The notes: generated by a model not told the origin, from the letters alone. DNA of 64,000 nucleotides from RYN-230 sp963760405 (GCA_963760405.1 CAVXCV010000012.1:19977-83976); one strand, 5' to 3'; positions 8,306 through 19,631 are shown, counted from the stretch's first letter. Translations and numbers: made by a program.

Positions 8306-8541
8306 GGTCATTAATCTATTGAGGTAGCTTAAGTTGATCATGGTGGCTTGCGGGCTGGAGGTTGACGGGCCTGATGGTGCGGGTGATGGCGGTTCTGGCG
8401 TCGGGGTTTGATCGGGTGCGAGTTGTGGTGGGCGTGCCAGACAACGCTGTGTGGGGAGCGGTGCCGCCGGGCGGTTAGTCTAACCGCCGCCACCGCCCTA
8501 GCGGAGGTAAGTTCCCGCCAGGCCGCGGCCTGCTGGAGGGG
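8306..8541. other. Non-coding gap with one hairpin
   Basis: I see no convincing gene here. A hairpin with 8-bp arms GGCGGTTA/TAACCGCC and a 3-base loop lies at 8470-8488, without a following T-run. The stretch separates the truncated fragments from a small membrane-protein gene. Confidence 0.4.
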
Positions 8542-8742
8542 TCACTCGTTCTTGGTACGGAAGACCCGCTTGGCCACGGACGCCGTCCCGATGACGGCGA
8601 ACAGCGCCACCAGGACCGCTGACGGGATGGTGGTCGTGCCGTTGGTGGGGCTGCTGAAGACCATGTCGCGACCGAAGACGCCGTCGAAGAGCACTGCGAG
8701 CCACATCGCGACGATGGCCAGGGTGCCCCAGAAGGCAGGCAC
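8542..8742 (-). CDS. Small two-helix membrane protein, possibly 5'-truncated
   Basis: From GTG 8742 the frame gives 66 residues with two hydrophobic helices (about 3-20 and 40-56) and a basic C-terminus (KRVFRTKNE). Upstream, the same frame stays open for about 45 codons of protein-like sequence (for example SLPEQRIRDLVERAAADTRAS). That stretch contains no ATG, GTG or TTG before a TAG inside the tRNA-Ile gene. The true N-terminus may therefore have been lost, leaving either a shortened protein or a remnant. Family not recognised. Confidence 0.5.
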   Translation of the reverse strand: MPAFWGTLAIVAMWLAVLFDGVFGRDMVFSSPTNGTTTIPSAVLVALFAVIGTASVAKRVFRTKNE

Positions 8743-8902
8743 GAATAGCCGGTCTGCAATGCCCGCGCTAGCACGGGTATCGGCAGCAGCGCGCTCGACA
8801 AGATCTCGGATGCGCTGTTCGGGGAGACTGGCGAATGAGCCGTTGCCGTCACCGTTGCCGTCAGGCGCTGCTGAGGGGGCAACGATGACGGAGCTGACCT
8901 GG

Positions 8903-8976
8903 TGGGCCTAGATGGACTTGAACCATCGACCTCATCCTTATCAGGGATGCGCTCTAACCGGCTGAGCTATAGGCCC
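8903..8976 (-). tRNA. tRNA-Ile (GAT anticodon)
   Basis: Read on the minus strand, the acceptor stem GGGCCTA pairs with TAGGCCC, with discriminator A. A D-arm (AGCTCAGCCGGTTAGAGC), the anticodon loop CTGATAA with anticodon GAT, and the T-loop GGTTCAAGTCC are all present. CCA is not encoded. It follows the gyrA-DUF3566 pair, the standard actinobacterial position. The tRNA-Ala usually found next to it is not seen. Confidence 0.95.
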
Positions 8977-9058
8977 CTGCAGTGTCCCGGGCGCTGTCAC
9001 GTAAGGGCCCCGGGGGAACACCGCCGGGATAGGTTACCGCATTCACCGGAGCACTGCG

Positions 9059-10096
9059 TCAGTCAGTCTCCCGGAGCGTGACCTCGATCCCCCCGCCCAG
9101 GTGGGTGACCAGGTTGTAGATCATGGCGCCCACCGTGCTCAGGGCGGTGATGAGCACGATGTTCACGGCCCCGATCAGCATGGTGTAGCCCAGGATGCGG
9201 GACGCCGCGAACCACTTACCGAGGTTGACCCCGGAAGAGCCAGAACTCGAGGTGACGCTGGCCAGGGTGTGCTGTACGGAGTCGAACACGCCGAGGGCGG
9301 ACAGCACGAAGTACAGCAGCGCCACCGCGATGAACAGGACTACCCAGGCCACCAGCGACATCAGGAAGCTGAACTTCATCACCGACCACGGCTCGAGCCG
9401 GGCGATGACCAGGTCAGCCCGACGGCCCTGAGCCTGGCTGGCCGCTGGCCCCGCGGCCGCGGGCTTGTTCCGGCGGCGCACGGCGAAGGTCGAGGTCCGG
9501 TCCTTTTCCTCCGGGCTGCCGGTATTGCTGGCCAGATCATCGCCGGCTGGGACGCCGGTGCTGGCCAGCGGCCCGGCCCCGGGCGGGCTGCCCAGTGCCG
9601 CGTTCCCGGCCGGCTCGCTGACGATCGTGTGTTCCGCGTCTGGCGTCACACTTCCGCTGCGCGGGCCGGGCAGGGTGGCCGAGTAGTCCGGGACCCGGTA
9701 CTCCTGGGCAGGATACGGGGGCACCTGTGTCGCAGCGTCACCAGACGAGCCGCTTGAGTAGCTGTACCGGTCCATGCCGTACTCGTTCGCATGGTCATCG
9801 CCGAACGAGTTCTCATGGTCGTCGAACGACCGGTCCTTGCCATTCGTGTATGAGGTATCGCCGGTGAACTCGTAGCTGTCCTCGTCGGCCGGTGCCTGCG
9901 AGTCGTCCTCGTCAGTCGCCGGGCTCCGCAGGTCCGCGCCCGCGCTGGTCCGCGGCAGCGGCCCATTAGGCAGCCACGATGGCGGTTCCGCGCTCTGATC
10001 CACCCCGTCCTCCTCGGAAAGGTCTCCTACGAGGTTATCCCCGAATACCGGTAACAAGCCCGCCTCGGGGTCGTGACTGTCTGAGTGGATACCCAT
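9059..10096 (-). CDS. DUF3566 membrane protein downstream of gyrA
   Basis: A 345-residue protein equivalent to the conserved DUF3566 protein encoded after gyrA in actinobacteria. The first 220 residues are acidic and low-complexity, rich in D, S, E and Y. The C-terminal DUF3566 domain has two membrane helices at about 245-270 and 300-325 (start RLEPWSVMKFSFLMSLVAW, then MLIGAVNIVLITALSTVGAMIYNLV). Function is not established; the location with gyrase and cell-division genes in many genomes suggests an envelope role. Start ATG 10096, 75 bp after the gyrA stop. Confidence 0.9.
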   Translation of the reverse strand: MGIHSDSHDPEAGLLPVFGDNLVGDLSEEDGVDQSAEPPSWLPNGPLPRTSAGADLRSPATDEDDSQAPADEDSYEFTGDTSYTNGKDRSFDDHENSFGDDHANEYGMDRYSYSSGSSGDAATQVPPYPAQEYRVPDYSATLPGPRSGSVTPDAEHTIVSEPAGNAALGSPPGAGPLASTGVPAGDDLASNTGSPEEKDRTSTFAVRRRNKPAAAGPAASQAQGRRADLVIARLEPWSVMKFSFLMSLVAWVVLFIAVALLYFVLSALGVFDSVQHTLASVTSSSGSSGVNLGKWFAASRILGYTMLIGAVNIVLITALSTVGAMIYNLVTHLGGGIEVTLRETD

Positions 10097-10171
10097 TAGA
10101 CGTTGCCATACCGCACGAGGTTGCCTCCAATGAGGCAGCTGTCACCGCACCGTGACCTTGCCGGCGCGGCG

Positions 10172-12799
10172 TCACTCCGCTGGCCCTGAGCCGACCTGGC
10201 CACCGTTTCCGGCGTCGCTCGCCTCCTCGTCATCCCCATCCTGAGCTGCGGAAACAGCATCGCTATCGGCCTGGTCGGCAGGCTGCGCGACCTCAGCCTC
10301 GGCCTCTCCCTCGGCCTCGGCCTCTCCGTCGGCATCCTCCATGGACTCGGCGTTGCGGGCGATGGCCACCACGCTGTCACCGGACGCCAGGTTCATCAAA
10401 CGGACGCCCATGGTCTGCCGCCCGGACAGCTTCACTTCCGCTGCCGAGGTCCGGATCACCCCGCCGGAGGAGGTGATCGCGAACACCTCGTCATCGGGAT
10501 GCACCATCAGGGCGCCGACCAGCTCGCCACGCGAGTCGACGATCCGGGCGGTGAGCACGCCCCGGCCGCCCCGGCCCTGCAGCGGGTACTGGTCGGCCGG
10601 GGTCCGCTTGGCGTACCCGCCCACGGTGGCCACCAGCACATCGGCGCCATTGCGGAGCACATGCATGTCCAGCAGCTCATCGCCGTCAATGAACCGCATT
10701 CCGATCACGCCGGACGTCGCCCGGCCCATCGGCCGGAGCGCCTCGTCGCTGGCGTGGAAGCGGATCGCCTGCGCCTTACGGCTGACCAGCAGCAGGTCCT
10801 CCTCGGGCGAGACCAGGCTGGCGGCGATCACCTCGTCTTCCTCGCGCAGGTTGATCGCGATGATGCCGCCGGACCGGGCCGAGTCGAAATCGGTCAGCAG
10901 CGACTTCTTCACCAGCCCGGAACGGGTGGCGATGACCAGGTACGGCGCGACCGAGTAGTCCGGGATGGCCAGGACCTCCGCGATCAGCTCATCCGGCTGG
11001 AAGGCGAGCAGGTTGGCCACGTGCTGGCCGCGGGCGTCGCGCGCGGTGTCCGGCAGCTCGTAGGCCTTGGCGCGGTAGACCCGGCCCTTGTTGGTGAAGA
11101 ACAGGATCCACCGGTGGGTGGTGGTGACGAAGAAATGGTCGACGATGTCGTCGGTACGCAGCTGAGCACCGCGCACGCCCTTGCCACCCCGCCGCTGCGC
11201 CCGGTAGAGATCGGTTTTGGTGCGCTTGGCGTAGCCACCGCGGGTGATGGTGACGACCACGTCCTCCTCGGCGATCAGGTCCTCGTCCGTGACGTCGCCG
11301 TCGAAGGGGATGATCCGGGTGCGCCGGTCGTCGCCGTACTTGGCGACGATCTCGCCGAGCTCATCGCCGATGATCTGCCGCTGCCGCTCCGGTGAGGCGA
11401 GGATCTCCTCATAGTCGGCGATCTTCGTCATCAGCTCGTCGTACTCGTCCACCAGCGCCTGGCGCTCGAGTGCGGCCAGCTTGCGCAGCTGCATGTCGAG
11501 GATGGCGCGGGCCTGCTCCGCATCGATCTCCAGCAGCTCCATCAGGCCCTGCTGCGCCGCCGCGGCAGAGGCGCTGGCCCGGATGAGCGCGATCACCTCG
11601 TCGATCCGGTCGATCGCCTTGAGCAGGGCCCGGACGATGTGCGCCCGCTCCTGCGCGATGCGGAGCAGGTAGCGGGTGCGCCGGACGATGACCTCGACCT
11701 GGTGGGTGACCCAGTGCCGGATCAGCTGATCGAGCCGGAGCGTCCGGGGCACGCCGTCCACCAGCGCGAGCATGTTCGCGCCGAACGTGTCCTGCAGCTG
11801 GGTGTGCTTGTACAGGTTGTTCAGCACGACCTTGGCGACCGCGTCCCGCTTCAGCACGATCACCAGCCGCTGGCCGGTCCGGCCGCTGCTTTCGTCCCGT
11901 ACATCCGCGATGCCGCTGACCCGGCCGTCCTTGACCAGCTCGGCGATCTTCAGCGCGAGGTTGTCCGGGTTGACCTGGTACGGCAGCTCGGTGACGATCA
12001 GGCAGGCGCGCCCCCGGGCGTCCTCGTCGATGTCCACGACGGCGCGCATGGTGATCGAGCCGCGGCCAGTCCGGTAGGCCTCCTCGATGCCGCGGCGGCC
12101 CACGATCAGCCCGCTGGTCGGGAAGTCTGGTCCCTTGATCCGCTCGATCAGGGCGGGCAGCAGCTCTTCGTCGGACGCGTCGTAGTTGTCCAGGTACCAG
12201 TGGACACCGGCGGCCACCTCGCGCAGGTTGTGCGGCGGGATGTTGGTCGCCATCCCGACCGCGATGCCCTGCGAGCCGTTGATCAGCAGGTTCGGGAACC
12301 GGCTGGGCAGCACCACGGGCTCGGAACCGCGCCCGTCGTAGTTGGGCCGGAAATCGACCGTCTCCTTGTCGATGTCCCGCAGCATCTCCATGGCCAGCGG
12401 GGCGAGCCGGCACTCGGTGTACCGCATGGCGGCGGGCGGGTCGTTACCCGGCGAGCCGAAGTTGCCCTGCGGGTCGACCAGCGGCATCCGCATCGACCAG
12501 GGCTGCGCGAGGCGGACCAGTGCGTCGTAGATGGCCGAGTCACCGTGCGGGTGATACTGGCCCATGACGTCGCCGACCACCCGGGAACACTTGAAGTACC
12601 CCCGGTCGGGCCGGTAGCCGCCGTCGTACATGGCGTACAGCACGCGGGTGTGCACCGGCTTGAGGCCATCCCGCACGTCGGGCAGGGCCCGGCCGACGAT
12701 GACCGACATCGCGTAGTCGATGTAGCTGCGCTGCATCTCCACCTGGATGTCGACCGGTTCGGTCCGGTCGTGGCCGCCACCAGTGTCCAGGTCAGTCAC
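10172..12799 (-). CDS. gyrA: DNA gyrase subunit A
   Basis: An 875-residue GyrA, the DNA-breaking subunit that with GyrB introduces negative supercoils. The catalytic tyrosine is Tyr127 in AAMRYTECRL. The quinolone-determining segment HPHGDSAIYD has Ser88 and Asp92, the wild-type-like residues at the E. coli 83 and 87 positions. The GyrA box QRRGGKG needed for wrapping is present in the C-terminal beta-pinwheel. The acidic, E/A-rich last 60 residues are longer than average. It starts 63 bp after the gyrB stop, so the two are co-transcribed. Confidence 0.98.
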   Translation of the reverse strand: MTDLDTGGGHDRTEPVDIQVEMQRSYIDYAMSVIVGRALPDVRDGLKPVHTRVLYAMYDGGYRPDRGYFKCSRVVGDVMGQYHPHGDSAIYDALVRLAQPWSMRMPLVDPQGNFGSPGNDPPAAMRYTECRLAPLAMEMLRDIDKETVDFRPNYDGRGSEPVVLPSRFPNLLINGSQGIAVGMATNIPPHNLREVAAGVHWYLDNYDASDEELLPALIERIKGPDFPTSGLIVGRRGIEEAYRTGRGSITMRAVVDIDEDARGRACLIVTELPYQVNPDNLALKIAELVKDGRVSGIADVRDESSGRTGQRLVIVLKRDAVAKVVLNNLYKHTQLQDTFGANMLALVDGVPRTLRLDQLIRHWVTHQVEVIVRRTRYLLRIAQERAHIVRALLKAIDRIDEVIALIRASASAAAAQQGLMELLEIDAEQARAILDMQLRKLAALERQALVDEYDELMTKIADYEEILASPERQRQIIGDELGEIVAKYGDDRRTRIIPFDGDVTDEDLIAEEDVVVTITRGGYAKRTKTDLYRAQRRGGKGVRGAQLRTDDIVDHFFVTTTHRWILFFTNKGRVYRAKAYELPDTARDARGQHVANLLAFQPDELIAEVLAIPDYSVAPYLVIATRSGLVKKSLLTDFDSARSGGIIAINLREEDEVIAASLVSPEEDLLLVSRKAQAIRFHASDEALRPMGRATSGVIGMRFIDGDELLDMHVLRNGADVLVATVGGYAKRTPADQYPLQGRGGRGVLTARIVDSRGELVGALMVHPDDEVFAITSSGGVIRTSAAEVKLSGRQTMGVRLMNLASGDSVVAIARNAESMEDADGEAEAEGEAEAEVAQPADQADSDAVSAAQDGDDEEASDAGNGGQVGSGPAE

Positions 12800-12862
12800 G
12801 TAACAACCTCTCTTGGGCCCGCGGACCTTTCCGCGGGCGTAATCCGGCAGTGCTGCCGGGCG

Positions 12863-14821
<1,959 letters not shown>

Positions 14822-14928
14822 GAGCAAGCTCCTCAAGGAAGAGATAACGTGCTGCAGGGCCCGCGCAGGCGAGGGGCCTGCCCGCTGCCCAGGGCACACT
14901 CTTATTTTACCTGGGAGTACCCTCAGTC

Positions 14929-15573
14929 TCAGCCGTACGTGTCGCGTGGCCCGCGGCTTCCGCGTACCCGCCACGCCCCGGGGCGCCGCGGCTGCTCCGG
15001 GCCGCGCACTTTGACCCTGGTAACGGTGCCGTCCCCGAGCTCGGTGTTGAGCCTGCGCACCAGTGTGGCGGCGAGCAGCCGGACCTGGGTCGCCCAGGCG
15101 GTGGAATCGGCGATGACGACCAGTTCGCCATCGGTCAGCCGGTCGGGCCGGGTGTGCGCGGCGAGGTCCGCGCCGACGATCTGGTCCCACCGGCCGAAAA
15201 CCGAGCCTACCGCGGCGGCTGCCTGCCAGCCCTGCTCGCTGAGCAGGCCGTGGATGGCGGCCTGCAACGGCTGTGGATCCTCCCGCCTGCCCCGGCGAGG
15301 GCGCCCTCCGGTGGCCGGCTCACCGCGGCTCGCGCGCCCGGAGGCGAACCGGCCGGCCGGATCAGCGGGAGCCTCCCCGCGGGCCCGGGCGTCCGCCTTC
15401 ACCTCGGCCAGCGCGTCCCGGGCCAGCCCGGCCCGGTCCACCGCCCCGGGACGCGCGGCCGGGCCGCTCACTGACGGACCGGGCACTGACGGACCGGGCA
15501 CTGACGCGCCGCTCGGTGACGGGCCGGGATGCCCGGTGCGTGCGGCCTCCTCGGGCGGTGGGTCATCCGGCAC
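14929..15573 (-). CDS. dciA: DciA-like (DUF721) protein
   Basis: A 214-residue protein with the DUF721/DciA domain in its second half (about 108-205). It contains GWQAAAAVGSVFGRWDQIVGADLAAHTRPDRLTDGELVV and ATQVRLLAATLVRRLN. DciA is the ancestral loader or regulator of the replicative helicase DnaB. The N-terminal 100 residues are a Pro/Gly/Ala/Arg-rich linker, including a short P-G-P-S repeat. Its start overlaps the end of recF by 11 bp, so the two are translationally coupled, and gyrB follows. Confidence 0.92.
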   Translation of the reverse strand: MPDDPPPEEAARTGHPGPSPSGASVPGPSVPGPSVSGPAARPGAVDRAGLARDALAEVKADARARGEAPADPAGRFASGRASRGEPATGGRPRRGRREDPQPLQAAIHGLLSEQGWQAAAAVGSVFGRWDQIVGADLAAHTRPDRLTDGELVVIADSTAWATQVRLLAATLVRRLNTELGDGTVTRVKVRGPEQPRRPGAWRVRGSRGPRDTYG

Positions 15574-16891
15574 GGGTGACCACTCCGCCGGCCACGGTAA
15601 ACCGGGTACCGGTCAGGCTGTCCGGCACATCAGCTGGCACCGCGGCGGTCACCAGCACCTGCTCGGCGCCTGCCACCAGCCGGGCCAGCCGGTCCCGGCG
15701 GCCGGAGTCCAGTTCGGCGAACACATCGTCGAGCAGCAGTACCGGGTCATCCCCGCCCGCGCGCAGCAGCTCGTAACCGGCCAGCCGGAGCGCCAGGGCC
15801 ATCGACCACGACTCGCCGTGACTGGCGTAGCCACGAGCGGGCAGGGCGCCGATGCCCAGCTCGAGATCGTCCCGGTGCGGGCCGACCAGGCACACCCCGC
15901 GCTCCAGCTCGTCCGGCCGGGCCCGGGCCAGCGCCTCGCGCAGCGATCCGGCCAGGGCCGGGCGGTCGGCCCGGTACGCCCCGGCGCCCGGCCCGGGCGG
16001 GGACACCGCAGTCCCGGCCGGCCGTTCCTGCGGGGCAGGCGCCGGCCGGCCGTCGCGGAACGCCTCATCCGGGCGCCGCACCGGGCTCAGCTCGCGCTGC
16101 CGGTAGCTGATGTCCGCAGTTCCGGCTGCATCGGCCTCGCTAGCAGACCCGGAGACCTCGGCGTAAGCGCGGGCCACCAGCGGCCGGAGCGCGGCGGTCA
16201 GCTCCAGCCGGCCAGCCAGCAGTTCCGCCCCGGTGCTGGCCAGGTGCTCATCCCACACGTCCAGCGCGCCCGCCAGCCCCATCCCGTTGCCGGAGTCCAG
16301 CTCGCCACCACGAGCCTCCCCAGCACGGGGCTCGCCACCACCGGGCTGGCGGGCCCGGGCGAAGGCCCGGGATCCGGAACGGCCCCGCGCGGACTTCAGC
16401 AGGGCGGTCCGCTGCCGCAGCACCCGCTCGTAGTCGGCCCGGACTCCGGCGTACCGCGGGGCCTGGCTCACCAGGAGCTCGTCCAGGTACCGCCGCCGCT
16501 GTTCCGGATCCCCCTTGACCAGCGCCAGGTCCTCGGGCGCGAACAGCACGGTACGCAAGGCGCCCAGGACCTGCCGCGGCCGGGGCACCGGCGCCCGGTT
16601 CAGCCGGGCCCGGTTGGCGCGGCCCGGATTCACCTCGATCTCCACCAGCGTGTCGCGCTCAGCTGAGGTGATCGCCGCCCGCAGGATGGCGCGCTCGGCG
16701 CCGCGGCGGACCAGCGGCGCATCGTTAGCCACCCGGTGGCTGCCCAGCGTCGCGACGTACGCGGCCGCCTCGACCAGGTTGGTCTTGCCCTGGCCGTTCG
16801 CGCCGAGCAGGGTGCTGATGCCCGGCTCGAAGCTCAGGTCCGCCGCGGCGTAAGACCGGAAATCGGTGAGCGCGAGGCGGGTCAGGTGCAC
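15563..16891 (-). CDS. recF: RecF recombination mediator
   Basis: A 442-residue RecF, an SMC-like ATPase that loads RecA at gaps. Walker A is GANGQGKT at about residues 30-37, with the signature region ALALRLAGYELL and Walker B DPVLLLDDVFAELD near the C-terminus. It is about 60-70 residues longer than usual because of two low-complexity inserts (about 170-200, and 275-315, rich in G/A/R/P). Normally dnaN (and often gnd) lies between dnaA and recF; here recF is the next gene after dnaA, with only a 448-bp gap. Confidence 0.96.
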   Translation of the reverse strand: MHLTRLALTDFRSYAAADLSFEPGISTLLGANGQGKTNLVEAAAYVATLGSHRVANDAPLVRRGAERAILRAAITSAERDTLVEIEVNPGRANRARLNRAPVPRPRQVLGALRTVLFAPEDLALVKGDPEQRRRYLDELLVSQAPRYAGVRADYERVLRQRTALLKSARGRSGSRAFARARQPGGGEPRAGEARGGELDSGNGMGLAGALDVWDEHLASTGAELLAGRLELTAALRPLVARAYAEVSGSASEADAAGTADISYRQRELSPVRRPDEAFRDGRPAPAPQERPAGTAVSPPGPGAGAYRADRPALAGSLREALARARPDELERGVCLVGPHRDDLELGIGALPARGYASHGESWSMALALRLAGYELLRAGGDDPVLLLDDVFAELDSGRRDRLARLVAGAEQVLVTAAVPADVPDSLTGTRFTVAGGVVTRAG

Positions 16892-17339
16892 AGCTGGAGA
16901 TTACCCGGCACGGCAGTTCCGGCTGTGCCGTCAGGTTCAGCCAGGCGGCCAGGTGGGTATCTGTGTGTTCGGCCGGGCGATGACCGTGGATCAGGCCACG
17001 AGCGGCGCGGCCCGGTGGGTACGCGGTCCCAGCGGGTGCCGTGCCCTACTGGTAGTTGATTTCCTGATAGATAAAAGTACGTAGTCGCAATAGGCACGGT
17101 GGATGCTGGGGATACCGGCCATAGTCCCAGCTCAGCGCCAGAATTAGTGTCCACAGCAGCTGTGCCGGGCCGGTTCTGTCCTGGGGACGCGGTGGGGATG
17201 CGGGAGCCTTTCCCCGGAGCCTGCCGCTGGCTGCCCACTGCTTTCGCCGGGTTGTCCTCCGCCCATCCCAAGGCTGTCCACAGAGATTTCCACAACCTGT
17301 GTGTACTTATTGTGACGGACGGCACTGTTCTGTGCTTGT
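16892..17339. other. oriC: Candidate replication origin between recF and dnaA
   Basis: A 448-bp intergenic region with no convincing gene, at the place where dnaN would be expected. It contains an AT-rich stretch at about 17050-17095, unusual for this genome and suited to a DNA-unwinding element. DnaA-box-like sites are GTGTCCACA at 17147-17155 and CTGTCCACA at 17274-17282 (each one mismatch from TTGTCCACA). Weaker ones are TTGTCCTCC at 17252-17260 and ATTTCCACA at 17286-17294. In streptomycetes and mycobacteria oriC lies between dnaA and dnaN, so the position fits. The box number is low compared with Streptomyces. Confidence 0.55.
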
Positions 17340-19076
17340 TCACCCGGAGCGTGCCTGCTGTTTAATCCGGTTGGTGAGTTCGGTCACCTGGTTGTAGATG
17401 GACCGGCGCTCGGCCATCAGCCCGCGGATCTTCCGGTCGGCGTGGATGACCGTGGTGTGATCCCGCCCGCCGAACTGCTGGCCGATCTTGGGCAGTGACA
17501 GGTCGGTGAGTTCCCGGCACAGGTACATGGCAATCTGCCGGGCGGTCACCAGGACCCGGGACCGGGACGTGCCGCACAGGTCGTCGATGGACAGGCCGAA
17601 ATAGGAAGCGGTCTGGCCCATGATGGTCGCGGCCGTGATCTCCGGGCCCTGCGCCTCCGGGATCAGGTCCTTGAGCACGATCTCGGCCAGCTGGAGGTCG
17701 ACGGACTGCCGGTTGAGGCTGGCAAACGCGGTGACCCGGATCAGCGCCCCTTCCAGCTCCCGGATGTTGGTGGAGATCCGGCTGGCGATGTACTCCAGCG
17801 CCTCGGGCGGTGCGTTGAGGCCTTCCTGGACCGCCTTCTTGCGCAGGATCGCGATGCGGGTCTCCAGCTCGGGCGGCTGCACGTCAGTAATGAGGCCCCA
17901 CTCGAACCGGCTGCGCAGCCGGTCTTCCAGGGTCACCAGCCGTTTCGGGGCCCGGTCGCTGGAGATCACTATCTGCTTGCTGGCATTGTGCAGGGTGTTG
18001 AAGGTGTGGAAGAACTCTTCCTGCGTTCCCTCTTTGTTTTCCAGGAACTGGATGTCGTCCACCAGCAGCACGTCCACGTCGCGGTAGCGGCGGCGGAAAC
18101 CGTCCTGCTTGCCGTCCCTGATCATGTTGATGAAGTCGTTGGTGAACTCTTCGGAGCTGACGTAGCGGACCTTGACGCCGTGATAGAGGCTCTGCGCGTA
18201 GTGGCCGATGGCATGCAGGAGATGGGTCTTGCCCAGGCCGGAGTCGCCGTAGATGAACAGCGGGTTGTACGCCTTGGCGGGCGCCTCGGCCACGGCCACC
18301 GCCGCGGCGTGCGCGAACCGGTTGCTCGAGCCGATGACGAACGTCTCGAACGTGTACTTCGGGTTGAGCCGCGCCTGGGTTGGCCGCGGCCCCCCGGGCA
18401 GCTGGCCGCCTGCCAGGTGGCCGCCGCCCGGCCGCTGGTGCGGCAGGCGGTCCGGCAGCGGGTCGAACGGGCCACCCAGCCGCCCGTCCGGCGGCAGGGC
18501 CGCTGCCTCACCCGGTCCTGGCTGCCCGGGGCTGCCCGTGACATGACCGGGGTAGTCGCTGGCGGCCAGGTGGTTCCCGGGGATCGGGAGCGGCCCGGCC
18601 GGATGCGGCGGGTACCCGCCAGCCGCGGGTCCGGCTGGCGGCTCATCCAGGCCCGGGCGGCTGCCCATCCGGGGCCGCCCGTCCAGCCCGGGGTGCGAGT
18701 CCAGCTCACCGTCCGGGCCGGCCGGGTCATCCAGGATGGACCCGTCACCCATCCGCCGCCGGTCCCGCAGCGGATGCGGGTCAGCGCCGGCGTCCGGGAA
18801 GCCACCCGGCCCGGTAGTCGCGGTCGGGTCCACGGTCACCGCGAGCTGGATGCTCCGGCCCAGCTCGCGGGACAGCGCGTGGGTGATGAGCGCGCGCAGC
18901 CTGGTTTCCAGTTGCTCTTTGACGAACTCGTTGGGCGTGGCGATCAGCGCGGTGTTCTCGACCAGGCCGAGCGGCCGGGTCAGCTTGAGCCACGCCCGCT
19001 GGTGCGGCTCGATGTTCATCGCATCGAGCTCGTTCAGGGATCTGGCCCACACCTGCGCGAGGTCTGTTTCACTCAT
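17340..19076 (-). CDS. dnaA: Chromosomal replication initiator DnaA
   Basis: A 578-residue DnaA. Domain I (residues 1-85) begins MSETDLAQVWARSLNEL. Domain II is an unusually long, Pro/Gly/Asp-rich linker of about 150 residues, as in Streptomyces. Domain III has Walker A GDSGLGKTH and Walker B LLVDDIQFL. Domain IV carries the box-binding signature with SLPKIGQQFGGRDHTTVIHA. ATG 19076 is chosen over ATG 19163 because domain I begins there and DnaA boxes occupy the stretch just upstream. It is divergent from rpmH. Confidence 0.97.
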   Translation of the reverse strand: MSETDLAQVWARSLNELDAMNIEPHQRAWLKLTRPLGLVENTALIATPNEFVKEQLETRLRALITHALSRELGRSIQLAVTVDPTATTGPGGFPDAGADPHPLRDRRRMGDGSILDDPAGPDGELDSHPGLDGRPRMGSRPGLDEPPAGPAAGGYPPHPAGPLPIPGNHLAASDYPGHVTGSPGQPGPGEAAALPPDGRLGGPFDPLPDRLPHQRPGGGHLAGGQLPGGPRPTQARLNPKYTFETFVIGSSNRFAHAAAVAVAEAPAKAYNPLFIYGDSGLGKTHLLHAIGHYAQSLYHGVKVRYVSSEEFTNDFINMIRDGKQDGFRRRYRDVDVLLVDDIQFLENKEGTQEEFFHTFNTLHNASKQIVISSDRAPKRLVTLEDRLRSRFEWGLITDVQPPELETRIAILRKKAVQEGLNAPPEALEYIASRISTNIRELEGALIRVTAFASLNRQSVDLQLAEIVLKDLIPEAQGPEITAATIMGQTASYFGLSIDDLCGTSRSRVLVTARQIAMYLCRELTDLSLPKIGQQFGGRDHTTVIHADRKIRGLMAERRSIYNQVTELTNRIKQQARSG

Positions 19077-19430
19077 TTGCCGTCCACCGCCGCGCCCCCA
19101 CATGTGATCAACAGCTTTGTCCACAGGTTGTGCACGCCGCATATCGCGGTGTGCACGGAACACGCAGAAACAGTGCCTGTGGACGCGGCAGCGTTCCGCG
19201 CGCCAGCCTCCCCCGGCCGGAAGCGTTGTCCACAGCCTAGGCCGCCTGTCCGGTGGCCGTTTGGCAAACGGCGTGTTCCGCGGCGGTAGACGCGGTCTCC
19301 TGGTTTGACCCGTGGCCAGTGGTGCGCGTAACGTGAGCAGACCCGGCCACTTCTACAGTGGTCCCGCCCGCATGCGCGCGTACACCGCTATCGCGGGGAC
19401 CTAAGCCCAGACCGGTACCTGGAGTTTCCT
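19077..19430. promoter_or_regulatory. dnaA-rpmH divergent region with DnaA boxes
   Basis: A 354-bp region between the divergent dnaA and rpmH genes. It holds two perfect DnaA boxes, TTGTCCACA at 19117-19125 and 19226-19234. Near matches are TTGTGCACG at 19128-19136 and TGTGGACGC (reverse orientation) at 19178-19186. The boxes start about 40 bp upstream of the dnaA start, which suggests autoregulation of dnaA. It could also be part of a split origin together with the gap on the other side of dnaA. Confidence 0.7.
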
Positions 19431-19568
19431 GTGAGCAAGCGTACGTTCCAGCCGAACAACCGACGGCGTGCCAAGACGCACGGGTTCAGGCTGCGCATGC
19501 GGACGAGGGCTGGCCGGGCCGTGCTGGCCGCCCGCCGTCATAAGGGCCGCGCCCGGATCAGCGTCTGA
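19431..19568 (+). CDS. rpmH: Ribosomal protein bL34
   Basis: A 45-residue, highly basic protein beginning V-SKRTFQPNNRRRAKTHGF and ending ARRHKGRARISV, the standard bL34 sequence. It starts at GTG 19431. It lies divergent from dnaA and 63 bp upstream of rnpA, the universal rpmH-rnpA arrangement. Confidence 0.97.
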   Translation: MSKRTFQPNNRRRAKTHGFRLRMRTRAGRAVLAARRHKGRARISV

Positions 19569-19631
19569 CCAGTTAGCGCCACGCGGCTGGCGCCTGACCG
19601 GCGGCCCGGCCAAAGGACAGGGAGATCAGCA

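Noticed and set aside
14822..15190. A longer N-terminus for gyrB
   Set aside because: The extension overlaps dciA, is not gyrase-like, and a well-placed GAGGAG precedes TTG 14821 at the normal GyrB start.
17099..17365. An 88-codon frame in the recF-dnaA gap as a dnaN remnant
   Set aside because: The translation shows no sliding-clamp similarity and the stretch is better explained by non-coding DNA with DnaA boxes.
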